Assembly: GCF_025628895.1 (NCBI RefSeq) | Contig: NZ_JAOTJC010000005.1 | Location: 62,001-126,000, forward strand | Reading direction: 5' to 3' | DNA length: 64,000 nt | Origin: Alteromonas salexigens | Lineage (GTDB): Bacteria > Pseudomonadota > Gammaproteobacteria > Enterobacterales > Alteromonadaceae | Shown: positions 18,890-28,718 of the stretch, in pieces | Layout of the letters: the number at the start of each line of letters is the position of its first letter | How positions within the stretch are numbered: the first letter of the stretch is position 1 | The notes under the pieces: generated by a model | Databases searched by the model: none | The model's input: the letters and a program-made list of their open reading frames with translations, nothing else | What the model was told of the DNA's origin: nothing | Position numbers and translations under genes: made by a program

Positions 18890-20230
18890 ATGATTAAAAT
18901 CAAGAAAGGTCTCGACCTCCCAATTGAGGGAGCGCCGAAGCAGCAGATCTCTGACGGACCTGCTGTGACGCGCGTTGCCATTCTGGGAGAAGAATATGTT
19001 GGTATGCGTCCTACCATGCACGTTCAGCCTGGCGATAAAGTGAAGAAAGGCCAGATTCTTTTTGAAGATAAAAAGAATCCTGGTGTTAAATTCACAGCGC
19101 CAGCTGCAGGTGAAGTGGTAGAGGTAAACCGTGGTGCAAAGCGTGTTTTGCAGTCTGTAGTAGTTAAAATTGAAGGTGATGATGCCATCACGTTTGATAA
19201 AATTGCTGCTGATAAAATCGCGGCTACGCCACGGGAGCAGCTGCAAACCACACTGGTCGACTCAGGTATGTGGACTGCGTTCAGAACGCGCCCATACAGC
19301 AAGTCGCCAGCGCTGGATTCAGTACCACATTCTATCTTCGTCACAGCAATGGATACCAATCCACTGGCCGCCGATCCCACTGTTATTCTGGCCGAGCGCC
19401 AGGACGATTTCGTGAATGGTCTGAAGGCCCTCACGCAACTGAGCGGTGGCAAGGTCTACGTATGTAAAGCCGCAGGTGCGACAGTACCTACCGGTGATGC
19501 AGCGGTAGACGTGGAAGAGTTTGGTGGCCCGCACCCGGCAGGTTTGCCAGGTACGCACATCCATTACCTGGATGCCGTTGGTCCGGGTAAAGCGGTATGG
19601 CATATCAACTACCAGGACGTCATGGCTATCGGCGCATTGCTGACCACCGGTGAACTGGATAACCGTCGCGTAGTCGCTATAGGCGGCCCGGCGGCTAAGA
19701 GTCCACGTCTCATCCGTACCAAAATCGGTGCTGATGTGGCTGAGCTGACCGACAGCGAACTGGGTGATGAAGAAATCCGCGTGATTTCTGGTTCAGTGCT
19801 AAACGGCACCACCGCGCAGGGTGTACACGGCTTTTTAGGACGTTTCCACCTGCAAATTTCGCTGTTAAAAGAAGGTCGCGAGAAGAAATTCTTTGGCTGG
19901 ATCACGCCAGGCTCTGACAAACACTCCGTGACACGTGCCTACCTGGGACACCTGGGTGGCAATAAGAAATTCAGTATGACAACAACAACCAATGGCTCTG
20001 AACGTTCGATGGTGCCAATTGGTAATTATGAACGCGTAATGCCCCTGGACATCATCCCCACGCTACTGTTGCGTGACCTGATTTCCGGAGACACAGACAG
20101 TGCTCAGGCGTTGGGTTGCCTGGAGTTGGACGAGGAAGATTTGGCGCTGTGTACCTATGTATGCCCTGGCAAATACAACTATGGTCCTATCCTGCGCGAC
20201 TGTTTGACCACGATCGAGAAAGAGGGTTAA
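18890..20230 (+). CDS. nqrA: Na+-translocating NADH:quinone reductase subunit A
   Basis: Peripheral cytoplasmic subunit of the sodium-pumping NADH:ubiquinone oxidoreductase, 446 residues. The ATG at 18890 ([12 protein letters not shown]) matches the family N-terminus; the open frame from 18812 lies inside the leader inverted repeat. [22 protein letters not shown] is a biotinyl-lipoyl-like segment and the C-terminal half carries the SLBB-like quinone region. It is the first gene of nqrABCDEF; nqrB begins 3 bases after the stop. Confidence 0.97.
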   Translation: MIKIKKGLDLPIEGAPKQQISDGPAVTRVAILGEEYVGMRPTMHVQPGDKVKKGQILFEDKKNPGVKFTAPAAGEVVEVNRGAKRVLQSVVVKIEGDDAITFDKIAADKIAATPREQLQTTLVDSGMWTAFRTRPYSKSPALDSVPHSIFVTAMDTNPLAADPTVILAERQDDFVNGLKALTQLSGGKVYVCKAAGATVPTGDAAVDVEEFGGPHPAGLPGTHIHYLDAVGPGKAVWHINYQDVMAIGALLTTGELDNRRVVAIGGPAAKSPRLIRTKIGADVAELTDSELGDEEIRVISGSVLNGTTAQGVHGFLGRFHLQISLLKEGREKKFFGWITPGSDKHSVTRAYLGHLGGNKKFSMTTTTNGSERSMVPIGNYERVMPLDIIPTLLLRDLISGDTDSAQALGCLELDEEDLALCTYVCPGKYNYGPILRDCLTTIEKEG

Positions 20231-20233
20231 GTC

Positions 20234-21436
20234 ATGGGTTTAAAAGCGTATTTAGAGAAAATTGAACCAAACTTTGAGCCAGGTGGGAAACACGAGAAAT
20301 GGTATGCGCTTTACGAAGCGGCGGCGACCATCTTCTACACGCCAGGTAAAGTAAACAAAGCCAACACGCACGTGCGTGACAGCATCGACCTTAAGCGCAT
20401 CATGATTCTGGTATGGATGGCAACATTCCCAGCCATGTTCATGGGCATGTACAACATTGGTCTGCAGGCATCAGAAGCGTTTGCCGCAGGGGCAGGCACA
20501 CTGCCTGATACCTGGCAGGCAGGACTGTTTACCGCCCTGGGTGGTGATCTGACCGATGCCAGTTGGCTGGGTATGATGGCCTACGGCGCCTGTTTCTGGC
20601 TGCCTATTTACGCCGTCACCTTCATTGTCGGTGGCTTCTGGGAAGTACTGTTTGCCTCGGTGCGTAAACACGAAGTCAACGAAGGTTTCTTCGTTACATC
20701 GGTGTTATTTGCGTTAACGCTACCGGCTACCATCCCGCTGTGGCAGGTTGCGCTGGGTATTACCTTCGGTGTGGTTATTGCCAAAGAAGTATTCGGCGGA
20801 ACGGGCCGTAACTTCCTTAACCCGGCCCTGTCTGGCCGTGCCTTCCTGTACTTTGCTTACCCTGCACAAATCTCAGGGGATCAGGTATGGGTAGCAGCTG
20901 ACGGTTACTCGGGTGCAACTTCATTGAGCCAGGCTGCGTCAGGCACACTGGACTACACCAACATGGATCAGTGGATGAACAGCTTCTTCGGAACCATTGC
21001 CGGTTCTGCGGGTGAGGTTTCTACACTGGCTATTATCATTGGTGGCCTGTTCATCATGTACATGCGCATTGCCAGCTGGCGAATTGTCGCCGGGGTGGCA
21101 TTAGGCGTGGCCTTCTTATCGACCCTGTTGAATATCATCGGCAGCGATACTAATCCCATGTTCGCGATGCCGGCTTACTGGCACTTCGTGATTGGTGGTC
21201 TGGCATTCGGGATGTTCTTCATGGCTACGGATCCGGTGTCGGCATCGTTTACCGATCAGGGTAAGTGGGCCTACGGTATCTTTATCGGATTTATGACTGT
21301 ATTGATTCGCGTCCTGAACCCGGCCTTCCCGGAAGGCATCATGCTGGCAATTCTGTTTGCTAATCTGTGGGCGCCACTGTTCGACTACTTTGTCGCGCAA
21401 AGCAATATTAAGCGGAGGATAGCTCGTGTCGGCTAA
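20234..21436 (+). CDS. nqrB: Na+-translocating NADH:quinone reductase subunit B
   Basis: Integral membrane subunit carrying covalent FMN and lining the sodium path, 400 residues. The flavinylation motif SGAT is present ([10 protein letters not shown], Thr near 229), the site modified by ApbE encoded downstream. About ten membrane helices follow the N-terminal amphipathic segment. Its end overlaps the nqrC start by 11 bases. Confidence 0.97.
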   Translation: MGLKAYLEKIEPNFEPGGKHEKWYALYEAAATIFYTPGKVNKANTHVRDSIDLKRIMILVWMATFPAMFMGMYNIGLQASEAFAAGAGTLPDTWQAGLFTALGGDLTDASWLGMMAYGACFWLPIYAVTFIVGGFWEVLFASVRKHEVNEGFFVTSVLFALTLPATIPLWQVALGITFGVVIAKEVFGGTGRNFLNPALSGRAFLYFAYPAQISGDQVWVAADGYSGATSLSQAASGTLDYTNMDQWMNSFFGTIAGSAGEVSTLAIIIGGLFIMYMRIASWRIVAGVALGVAFLSTLLNIIGSDTNPMFAMPAYWHFVIGGLAFGMFFMATDPVSASFTDQGKWAYGIFIGFMTVLIRVLNPAFPEGIMLAILFANLWAPLFDYFVAQSNIKRRIARVG

Positions 21437-22190
21437 GAAAGAGTCTCTTGGAAAAACAGTCGGCATCGTTGTCGCCGTCTGCCTAGTATGTTCTATCGTG
21501 GTATCTGGTGCAGCAGTAGGCTTACGCTCGCTGCAGCAAACCAATGCCGCGCTGGATAAGAAAACCAACATTCTGACTGCGGCCGGTTTGTATGAAACCG
21601 GCATGAGCAACAAGCAGATTGAATCTACCTATGCTAACCGCGTTGAACAGCGTTACGTAGATTTGGAATCAGGCCAGTTTACTGACATGCCTGAGGCAAA
21701 TTACGACATGTACAAAGCGGCGAAGCAGCCTGACTACAGCTCGCCGGTAACCGACAGTAATGTCGGTTTCCAGCGTCGTCCAGACGTTGCGAGCGTGTGG
21801 ATGGTACGTGACGATGCGGGCGATGTATCGCGCATTATCCTGCCGGTACACGGTAGCGGTCTGTGGGATCTGATGTACGGCTTTCTGGCTATCGACAACG
21901 ACGGTCAGACAATTCGTGAATTGATCTACTACCAGCAGAAAGAAACCCCCGGACTGGGCGGTGAAGTTCAAAACCCGGCGTGGCAGGATAAATGGGACGG
22001 TAAGAAACTTTATGAGAATGGCGAAGTGGCTATTCGTGTGAAGAAAAACGCTAACCCTAATAACCCACATTCAATCGATGCACTGTCAGGTGCAACGCTT
22101 ACCAGTAACGGTGTCGAGAACACCATTCGTTACTGGACTGGTGAACAGGGCTTTGGCGAGTTCCTGAAGCAACAGGCATGGCGTTCATAA
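21426..22190 (+). CDS. nqrC: Na+-translocating NADH:quinone reductase subunit C
   Basis: Subunit with one N-terminal membrane helix and a periplasmic FMN-binding domain, 254 residues. It starts at GTG 21426 inside the end of nqrB, after AGCGGAGGA. The flavinylation motif is [13 protein letters not shown] with the modified threonine near 224. ETPGLGGEV and the [14 protein letters not shown] segment are typical of the family. Confidence 0.97.
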   Translation: MSAKKESLGKTVGIVVAVCLVCSIVVSGAAVGLRSLQQTNAALDKKTNILTAAGLYETGMSNKQIESTYANRVEQRYVDLESGQFTDMPEANYDMYKAAKQPDYSSPVTDSNVGFQRRPDVASVWMVRDDAGDVSRIILPVHGSGLWDLMYGFLAIDNDGQTIRELIYYQQKETPGLGGEVQNPAWQDKWDGKKLYENGEVAIRVKKNANPNNPHSIDALSGATLTSNGVENTIRYWTGEQGFGEFLKQQAWRS

Positions 22191-22200
22191 GGGGATTTTC

Positions 22201-22833
22201 ATGGCAGATACTAAAGAAATGAAAAAGGCCCTACTGGGGCCTATCCTGGACAACAACCCAATCGCCTTGCAGGTACTGGGTATTTGTTCAGCTCTGGCAA
22301 TTACGACCAAACTGGAAACAGCCTTGGTAATGTCACTCGCGCTGACCAGCGTTGTGGCCTTCTCAAACCTGTTTATCTCGTTAATTCGTAATCAGATTCC
22401 GTCAAGTGTGCGGATTATTATTCAGATGACCATCATTGCCTCACTGGTAATCGTGGTAGACCAAATTCTGAAAGCGTACTCCTATGAGATATCCAAACAG
22501 CTTTCGGTGTTCGTCGGCCTTATCATCACGAACTGTATTGTAATGGGTCGTGCCGAGGCATACGCCATGAAGAGTCCACCTCTGATGAGCCTGATGGACG
22601 GTATTGGTAATGGTCTGGGTTATTCCTTCATTCTGATTGTTATCGGTACCATTAAAGAGCTATTTGGTTTCGGCACCATTCTGGGGTACGAAATCCTGCC
22701 ATTGGTTCAAAACGGTGGCTGGTATCAGGGTAACGGGTTATTGATTTTGCCGTTCAGCTCATTCTTCCTGATTGGCGGTATGATTTGGTTCATCCGGACC
22801 ATTCGCCCAGAACAAGTTGAGCCAAAGGAGTAA
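22201..22833 (+). CDS. nqrD: Na+-translocating NADH:quinone reductase subunit D
   Basis: Six-helix membrane subunit of 210 residues, homologous to NqrE and Rnf[21 protein letters not shown] is the characteristic N-terminus. [14 protein letters not shown] contains the conserved cysteine that helps hold the intramembrane iron centre between NqrD and NqrE. It lies 10 bases after nqrC and 3 bases before nqrE. Confidence 0.97.
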   Translation: MADTKEMKKALLGPILDNNPIALQVLGICSALAITTKLETALVMSLALTSVVAFSNLFISLIRNQIPSSVRIIIQMTIIASLVIVVDQILKAYSYEISKQLSVFVGLIITNCIVMGRAEAYAMKSPPLMSLMDGIGNGLGYSFILIVIGTIKELFGFGTILGYEILPLVQNGGWYQGNGLLILPFSSFFLIGGMIWFIRTIRPEQVEPKE

Positions 22834-22836
22834 GGC

Positions 22837-23445
22837 ATGGAACATTATATTTCATTATTTGTTCGCTCAATTTTTGTTGAGAATATGGCGCTGTCACTGT
22901 TCTTGGGTATGTGTACATTTTTGGCCGTATCAAAGAAAGTTAAAACAGCCATGGGTCTGGGTGTTGCGGTAATTGTGGTACTGGGTATCTCTGTACCGGT
23001 AAACCAGATTATCTATGTAAACATTCTCGCGCCAGGCGCGCTGGCCTGGGCAGGCTTCCCGGATGCGGATTTGAGCTTCCTGAACTTTCTGACCTTTATC
23101 GGTGTAATTGCTGCACTGGTACAGATCCTGGAAATGAGTCTGGATAAGTTTTTCCCTGCACTGTACAACGCGCTGGGTATCTTCCTGCCGTTGATTACGG
23201 TGAACTGTGCCATCTTCGGTGGTGTTGCCTTCGCGGTACAACGCGAATACAACCTGACCGAAAGTGTGGTTTACGGCGTAGGTAGTGGCATCGGTTGGGC
23301 AATTGCGATTGTCTTGCTGGCTGCAGTTCGTGAAAAACTGAAATATGCCGATATGCCTGACGGTATTCGTGGTCTGGGCTCTGTGTTCATGATCGCGGGT
23401 CTGATGGCACTTGGGTTCCAGTCTTTCACCGGTATTCAGCTGTAA
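22837..23445 (+). CDS. nqrE: Na+-translocating NADH:quinone reductase subunit E
   Basis: Six-helix membrane subunit of 202 residues, pseudo-symmetric partner of Nqr[21 protein letters not shown] is the standard N-terminus. [14 protein letters not shown] and [14 protein letters not shown] contain the conserved cysteines of the intramembrane iron site. Its order and tight spacing match the canonical operon. Confidence 0.97.
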   Translation: MEHYISLFVRSIFVENMALSLFLGMCTFLAVSKKVKTAMGLGVAVIVVLGISVPVNQIIYVNILAPGALAWAGFPDADLSFLNFLTFIGVIAALVQILEMSLDKFFPALYNALGIFLPLITVNCAIFGGVAFAVQREYNLTESVVYGVGSGIGWAIAIVLLAAVREKLKYADMPDGIRGLGSVFMIAGLMALGFQSFTGIQL

Positions 23446-23465
23446 TCGAGCTCGGGAGCATATAA

Positions 23466-24698
23466 ATGAATCAAATTGAAATATATCTTGGCGTCGGCAT
23501 GTTCATTGCCATCGTTTTGGCGCTGGTATTTATCATCATGTTTGCCAAGTCACGGCTGGTTCCCAGCGGCGACGTAAAGATCACCATTAACGATGATCCG
23601 GAAAAAGCAATCCAGACACAGCCAGGCGGCAAACTGCTGGGCGCGTTAGCGGAAGCCGGTATCTTTGTATCGTCTGCATGCGGTGGCGGTGGCTCATGTG
23701 GCCAGTGTCGTGTAGATGTGAAATCTGGTGGCGGTGAAATCCTGCCAACTGAGCTGGATCACATTACTAAGCGTGAAGCCCGTGAAGGTTGCCGTTTGTC
23801 ATGTCAGGTTGCAGTTAAGCAGGACATGGACATCGAACTGCCTGAAGAAGTATTCGGCATTAAGAAGTGGGATTGTGAAGTTATTTCTAACGACAGCAAA
23901 GCCACTTTCATTAAAGAACTTAAGCTGAAAATCCCTAACGGTGAAAGCGTGCCGTTCCGTGCCGGTGGTTACATTCAGATTGAAGCACCAGCACACCACG
24001 TGAAGTACAAAGACTTCGATATTCCGGACGAGTACCGCGGTGACTGGGAACGCTTTGGCTTCTTTGATATTGAATCAAAAGTAGACGAAGAAGTTATTCG
24101 TGCTTACTCGATGGCGAACTACCCGGAAGAAGAAGGGATTATTATGCTGAACGTGCGTATTGCTACGCCGCCGCCTAATAACCTGAGTCTGCCGGCCGGT
24201 AAGATGTCGTCGTACATCTGGAGCCTGAAAGAAGGTGATAAAGCTACAATCTCTGGTCCGTTTGGTGAGTTCTACGCGAAAGACACCGACGCCGAGATGG
24301 TATTCGTGGGCGGTGGTGCAGGTATGGCACCCATGCGTTCACACATCTTCGATCAGCTTCGTCGTCTGAAAACCGATCGCAAGATCTCTTTCTGGTACGG
24401 CGCTCGTTCACTACGTGAAATGTTCTATGTAGAAGATTTCGACGAACTGGCAGAAGAGAACGAGAATTTTGAGTGGCATGTGGCCCTGTCTGATCCCCAG
24501 CCTGAAGATAACTGGGAAGGCGATACTGGCTTCATTCACCAGGTCTTGTTGGAAAACTACCTGAAAGACCACCCGGCACCTGAAGATTGTGAATTCTACA
24601 TGTGTGGTCCGCCTATGATGAACGCGGCGGTTATCAACATGTTGAAAGATCTGGGTGTTGAAGATGAAAACATCATGCTGGATGACTTCGGCGGTTAA
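23466..24698 (+). CDS. nqrF: Na+-translocating NADH:quinone reductase subunit F
   Basis: NADH-oxidising entry subunit, 410 residues. One N-terminal helix anchors it. The 2Fe-2S domain follows with [13 protein letters not shown] and CRLSCQV ligands (residues about 70-112). A ferredoxin-reductase-like FAD domain ([13 protein letters not shown]) and an NADH-binding domain ([27 protein letters not shown]) complete it. It is the last gene before a strong terminator. Confidence 0.98.
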   Translation: MNQIEIYLGVGMFIAIVLALVFIIMFAKSRLVPSGDVKITINDDPEKAIQTQPGGKLLGALAEAGIFVSSACGGGGSCGQCRVDVKSGGGEILPTELDHITKREAREGCRLSCQVAVKQDMDIELPEEVFGIKKWDCEVISNDSKATFIKELKLKIPNGESVPFRAGGYIQIEAPAHHVKYKDFDIPDEYRGDWERFGFFDIESKVDEEVIRAYSMANYPEEEGIIMLNVRIATPPPNNLSLPAGKMSSYIWSLKEGDKATISGPFGEFYAKDTDAEMVFVGGGAGMAPMRSHIFDQLRRLKTDRKISFWYGARSLREMFYVEDFDELAEENENFEWHVALSDPQPEDNWEGDTGFIHQVLLENYLKDHPAPEDCEFYMCGPPMMNAAVINMLKDLGVEDENIMLDDFGG

Positions 24699-24720
24699 GC
24701 TGACATTGCGTGATGAATGA

Positions 24721-24747
24721 AAAAGGGGGCGCGAGCCCCCTTTTTTT
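24721..24747 (+). terminator. Rho-independent terminator after nqrF
   Basis: Stem AAAAGGGGGC / GCCCCCTTTT with a GCGA tetraloop and seven T residues. It separates the six structural genes from the maturation genes apbE and nqrM. Confidence 0.95.
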
Positions 24748-24852
24748 ATAGCGGATTGCTGGCCAGTGTATACACTCACTACGGGGGTACTTACAGACTG
24801 GGTAAACTCGGGCGGAGTAATTTGCCAACGCACCGCAGTGACATGAACTGGA

Positions 24853-25896
24853 ATGAAATACCGAGGGAAAACCGTGAGAAATACAGCCTGGAAAAGTTGG
24901 ATAGTCATAGCTGTGCTGGTGGTATTAAGCGCCTGTAGTAGTGAGACTGTTCCGGTGGTGCATATGAGCGGACAAACGATGGGCACCACTTATAATATCA
25001 AGTTCGTAGCCGAGGAGAGTGAGGCTACCCGCGAATTACAGCAGAAGGTTGATCGCCGGTTAGCAGAAATAAACCAGCTGATGTCGACCTATGACACTAC
25101 TTCTGAATTATCACGGTTCAATCAGTATCGCTATACCAACGATTTTCCGGTGTCGGACGAAACCCTGGTCGTGGTCAATGAAGCGTTACGGTTAGGGGAG
25201 TTAAGCGAGGGCCGGCTGGATATTACAGTAGGGCCACTGGTTAATTTGTGGGGGTTCGGCCCCAACAAGCGTCCAAGCTCAGTGCCCAGTGACGAGGAAA
25301 TCGCGTCAGTACGTGAATATGTGGGTCTGGATAAGCTGACGGTGACGCCAGACGGGCTCAATAAAGCCCATCCCATGGTTTACGTGGACTTGTCGACTAT
25401 TGCGAAAGGCTACGGAGTGGATCAGCTTGCTGAACTGATAGAGCGTCACGGGCACACCAATTATCTGATAGAAATTGGCGGTGAAATGCGGGTGCGCGGA
25501 CATCGCGGTAATGGCGATGAGTGGTTAATTGCCATAGAAAAACCGGTTGTAAATGAACGCGCAGTGCAAAAAGTGGTCTCAATCGGTAACAACGCTATTG
25601 CGACCTCGGGTGACTACCGTAATTACTACGAGGAAGATGGCGTCCGCTATTCGCACCTTATCGATCCTCAGACCGGCAAACCGGTAACCCACAATTTGGT
25701 ATCTGTGACTGTTGTCCATCCATCATCGATGACTGCTGATGGGCTGGCTACTGCCTTTAATGTGATGGGGTGGGAAGGCGCAAAACGCATAGCGGAGCAG
25801 GAGTCGCTGGCGGTCTTTTTGATAAAGAAAACCGAAGACGGATTTAAGGAGTTTGCATCGCCAGAATTTGATAGAATTGTCGATGTACACAATTAG
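24853..25896 (+). CDS. apbE: FAD:protein FMN transferase ApbE
   Basis: Periplasmic lipoprotein that attaches FMN covalently to the SGAT threonines of NqrB and NqrC, 347 residues. The lipobox is VVLSAC (cysteine near 28). MSGQTMGTTYNIKF, GRLDITVGPLVNLWGFGP, VDLSTIAKGYGVDQL, IEIGGEMRVRG and SHLIDPQTGKPV are ApbE motifs. A GTG at 24874 (preceded by GAGGGA) would give a shorter signal peptide and is an alternative start. It follows the nqrF terminator, so it needs either readthrough or its own promoter. Confidence 0.95.
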   Translation: MKYRGKTVRNTAWKSWIVIAVLVVLSACSSETVPVVHMSGQTMGTTYNIKFVAEESEATRELQQKVDRRLAEINQLMSTYDTTSELSRFNQYRYTNDFPVSDETLVVVNEALRLGELSEGRLDITVGPLVNLWGFGPNKRPSSVPSDEEIASVREYVGLDKLTVTPDGLNKAHPMVYVDLSTIAKGYGVDQLAELIERHGHTNYLIEIGGEMRVRGHRGNGDEWLIAIEKPVVNERAVQKVVSIGNNAIATSGDYRNYYEEDGVRYSHLIDPQTGKPVTHNLVSVTVVHPSSMTADGLATAFNVMGWEGAKRIAEQESLAVFLIKKTEDGFKEFASPEFDRIVDVHN

Positions 25897-25921
25897 TACG
25901 AACACGTTTAGGGGTTAAAGC

Positions 25922-26155
25922 ATGTCCACGTTTATTCTTGCATTTGTATTCTTCCTGGCTATGGTCCTGGCTATGGCAGTAGGATATCTGGTGCAACGAA
26001 AATCTATTTCCGGAAGCTGTGGCGGCCTGGGAGCATTAGGTATCGAAAAAGCCTGTGATTGTCCGGAGCCGTGTGACAGGAAAAAATCGCGTATGGAAAA
26101 AGAAGAAGCGCGCCAGCGAAAGCTCAAAGAGTGGAAAGAAAATCAGATTTTATAA
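25922..26155 (+). CDS. nqrM: Na+-NQR maturation protein NqrM
   Basis: A 77-residue membrane protein (DUF539) needed to assemble the NQR complex, probably by supplying iron to the NqrD/NqrE site. One N-terminal helix (FILAFVFFLAMVLAMAVGYL) is followed by a cysteine cluster (CGGLGALGIEKACDCPEPC) and a charged tail. It lies 25 bases after apbE and is closed by a terminator. Confidence 0.95.
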   Translation: MSTFILAFVFFLAMVLAMAVGYLVQRKSISGSCGGLGALGIEKACDCPEPCDRKKSRMEKEEARQRKLKEWKENQIL

Positions 26156-26160
26156 AAATC

Positions 26161-26186
26161 AGGCGGGGTTTCCCGCCTTTTTTTTG
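26161..26186 (+). terminator. Rho-independent terminator after nqrM
   Basis: Stem AGGCGGG / CCCGCCT with loop GTTT and eight T residues. Confidence 0.93.
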
Positions 26187-26391
26187 CCTGTATAAGCCCT
26201 ATTCACCGGCCTCTTTCAACCCCAGGCCTAAAGCACTTCCGGCCATACCCGGCCTCCATTTTTAGCACGACTATTAAGTCTCCAGCCAGTGGGTGTGTAT
26301 CTGGCTGGTCTTTCCGTATATCCCACGCGTAGGCAGTCATACGCTGACGTAAATTGGCGCTGGCAGGACGTCCAGCGTTTGCGCTAGAATA

Positions 26392-26407
26392 CTGGCTATG
26401 TATACAG
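26392..26407. promoter_or_regulatory. LexA-like SOS box upstream of dinB
   Basis: CTGGCTATGTATACAG matches the 16-base CTGT-N8-ACAG pattern at seven of the eight conserved positions. It lies 13 bases before the chosen dinB start and just after a TAGAAT -10-like hexamer (26385-26390), where a repressor would block initiation. Confidence 0.72.
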
Positions 26408-26419
26408 GTGAGCTTCCCC

Positions 26420-27490
26420 GTGCGAAAAATTATCCATATTGACATGGACTGCTTCTACGCAGCTGTGGAGATGCGCGATAATCCGTCGTTAAAGTCGGTG
26501 CCTATTGCCATTGGCGGCAGTTCCGCGCAGCGCGGGGTCATCTCTACCTGTAACTATCCCGCCCGTAAATACGGCATACGTAGCGCCATGGCCACTGCCT
26601 ATGCCATGCGGCTATGCCCTGATTTGGTGCTGGTTAAAGGGCGCATGGATGTGTATGCGCGGGAGTCTCAGAAAATTCGCGCTATCTTTGCCGACTACAC
26701 CGATCTCATCGAGCCGTTATCACTGGATGAAGCCTACCTTGATGTTACCAATACACGCTTGTTCGGCGGCAGTGCCACGCTCATAGCCGAAGATATTCGC
26801 CGTCGCATCAGTGAAGAGCTGGATCTCACCGCCTCAGCTGGCGTGGCGCCGTGTAAGTTCGTGGCCAAGGTTGCCAGCGATGAAAACAAACCTGATGGCA
26901 TCTGCGTGGTAACCCCTGATAAGCTTGACCGCTTTGTCCGCACCCTGCCATTAGAGAAAATACCCGGGGTAGGGAAAGTCACCTTGCAGAAGCTGCATCG
27001 AATGGGGCTGAAAACCTGTAGTGATGTACGCCAATATCCGTTTGAGCGCTTACAGCGGGAGTTGGGCAAGTTTGGCAGCGTATTATGGAACCGGGCTCAC
27101 GGCATTGACGACAGAGCGCTGACGGTGTCGCGGGAGCGCAAATCGATAGGGGTAGAGCGAACCTTGAATGAAGACATTCACACCCTGGAAGAATGCCTGG
27201 CTTTTCTTCCGACGTTGTGGGAAAAGCTACAGGAGCGCATTGAGAATCACCGCAAGCGCACCGGGCGGGAAGTGAGAATTCGCACCCAGGGCGTGAAGCT
27301 GAAATTCAGCGATTTTCAGCTGACAACGGTAGAGCACCGTCAGGGGGAATTAAATCAGGACTATTTTCATACCCTGATGCAAGAGGCCTACGCCCGGGCT
27401 ACAGGGCGGGGGATCCGCCTGGTGGGGCTTCACCTTGGGCTCGCCGATCCTATGGACATTCAGCAGTTACCATTACCTTTTGAGGAGTAA
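26420..27490 (+). CDS. dinB: DNA polymerase IV
   Basis: Y-family translesion polymerase, 356 residues. The GTG at 26420 (reading (M)RKIIHIDMDCFYAAVE) follows AGGTGAG at 7 bases. The ATG at 26354 is rejected because it lies upstream of the -10 and SOS box. Catalytic acidic motifs are IDMDCFYAAVE and LSLDEAYLDVT; then come TASAGVAPCKFVAKVASDE, the helix-hairpin-helix IPGVGKVTLQKL and the little-finger domain ending at a beta-clamp-like QLPLPFEE. DUF1653 begins 2 bases after the stop. Confidence 0.97.
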   Translation: MRKIIHIDMDCFYAAVEMRDNPSLKSVPIAIGGSSAQRGVISTCNYPARKYGIRSAMATAYAMRLCPDLVLVKGRMDVYARESQKIRAIFADYTDLIEPLSLDEAYLDVTNTRLFGGSATLIAEDIRRRISEELDLTASAGVAPCKFVAKVASDENKPDGICVVTPDKLDRFVRTLPLEKIPGVGKVTLQKLHRMGLKTCSDVRQYPFERLQRELGKFGSVLWNRAHGIDDRALTVSRERKSIGVERTLNEDIHTLEECLAFLPTLWEKLQERIENHRKRTGREVRIRTQGVKLKFSDFQLTTVEHRQGELNQDYFHTLMQEAYARATGRGIRLVGLHLGLADPMDIQQLPLPFEE

Positions 27491-27492
27491 TC

Positions 27493-27726
27493 ATGTCGCA
27501 AAGCACTATCAAACCAGGCCGCTATCAGCATTATAAGGGACCTTTTTATGACGTGCAGGGCGTGGCCCTGCATTCAGAAACCGAAGAGCCGTTAGTGGTA
27601 TACCGTCCCTGCTACGGCGAGCGCGGCCTGTGGGTCAGGCCGCTCGCCATGTTTACGGAGTCCGTTGAAGTGGATGGCCGCACCCAGCCGCGCTTTGCTT
27701 ACGTAGGAGAGAGTGAAGAAGCGTGA
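27493..27726 (+). CDS. DUF1653 domain protein
   Basis: A 77-residue protein made almost entirely of a DUF1653 domain (GRYQHYKGPFYDVQGVALHS, VVYRPCYGERGLWVRPLAMF). The function of the family is not known to me. It begins 2 bases after dinB with its own ribosome site (GAGGAG), so it is probably co-transcribed under the same SOS-type promoter. Confidence 0.85.
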   Translation: MSQSTIKPGRYQHYKGPFYDVQGVALHSETEEPLVVYRPCYGERGLWVRPLAMFTESVEVDGRTQPRFAYVGESEEA

Positions 27727-27800
27727 GAGTAGTGCAGGATGATCTATACTCAGCCCGGGAACATAAAACCCTCAGGCCCTAACGAGTAACGGACACTACC

Positions 27801-28658
27801 ATGATTAAAAAGTTTACCGCACTGGCAGCCAGTGCAGCGATGCTAATGGCTGTCAGCAGCCAGGCGAATGACCGCTTCGCAGATGTAAAAATAAAGGCAA
27901 CGGCGCTAAAAGGTGCAGTTCATATGTTGCAAGGCGCCGGCGGAAACATTGGGGTGTCCGCCGGGGAAGACGGTATCCTGATCATTGACGATCAATATGC
28001 GCCGCTGGCAGAAAAAATCGCTGCTGCGTTGGGCGAGCTGGGCAGTGACTCTCCGCGCTATATTGTCAATACGCATTATCACGGCGATCACACCGGCGCC
28101 AATGCGTTTTTTCATGAACACAAAGACTCAACCATATTCGCCCATAAAAATGTGCGTGTCAGGCTGGCAAACGATGACAAGGTCTCGGCAGCAGCGCTGC
28201 CGGTGGTAACCTATGCACAGGGGCTCACGTTACATTTCAACGGTGAAACCGTGCATGTGATGCATTTACCTGACGGTCATACCGACGGCGACAGCGCGGT
28301 CTGGTTTGAAGAGCCGGATGTGTTACACACCGGCGACCTGTTTTTTAATGAGCGTTTTCCCTATATAGACCTTAAAGGCGGCGGTAGCGTGACAGGCTAT
28401 ATTGAGTCGGTAAAAACCTTGTTGGCGAAGATTGATGATGACACCGTGGTCATACCCGGTCACGGACCGCTGGCGGATAAGGCTGATTATCAACAGTTTC
28501 TGGATATGATTGAAGCCACCCGGGAGATTGTGCTGACCCACAAACGTGAGGGCAAAACGGTAGAGGAAGTGGTGGCTGCCGGGTTAGGTGACAAGTGGCA
28601 GAGCTGGAGCTGGAAATTTATCACTGAGGAAAAGTGGATCCGCACGTTGTATCAGTAA
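27801..28658 (+). CDS. Secreted metallo-beta-lactamase-fold hydrolase
   Basis: A 285-residue exported protein with a signal peptide (FTALAASAAMLMAVSSQA, cleavage near 22). The metal site is NTHYHGDHTGANAF (HxHxDH), followed by LPDGHTDGDSAVWF, HTGDLFFNERFPYID and VVIPGHGPLADK, all typical MBL-fold ligands. It resembles quinoprotein-relay-like or cyclase-like MBL proteins rather than true beta-lactamases. The substrate is unknown. It is a single-gene unit. Confidence 0.87.
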   Translation: MIKKFTALAASAAMLMAVSSQANDRFADVKIKATALKGAVHMLQGAGGNIGVSAGEDGILIIDDQYAPLAEKIAAALGELGSDSPRYIVNTHYHGDHTGANAFFHEHKDSTIFAHKNVRVRLANDDKVSAAALPVVTYAQGLTLHFNGETVHVMHLPDGHTDGDSAVWFEEPDVLHTGDLFFNERFPYIDLKGGGSVTGYIESVKTLLAKIDDDTVVIPGHGPLADKADYQQFLDMIEATREIVLTHKREGKTVEEVVAAGLGDKWQSWSWKFITEEKWIRTLYQ

Positions 28659-28686
28659 GCGTTAACTTATTTGATTATCAACCAGC

Positions 28687-28718
28687 AAGCGCGCAGCAAA
28701 GTTGCCGCGCGCTTTTTT
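28687..28718 (+). terminator. Terminator between MBL gene and permease
   Basis: Interrupted stem AGCGCGC-GCAA / TTGC-GCGCGCT followed by TTTTTT, lying between convergent genes. The last bases touch the permease stop codon. Confidence 0.85.

Noticed and set aside
26203-26445. Minus-strand open frame upstream of dinB
   Set aside because: It covers the dinB -10, SOS box and start codon on the other strand and encodes no recognisable protein.
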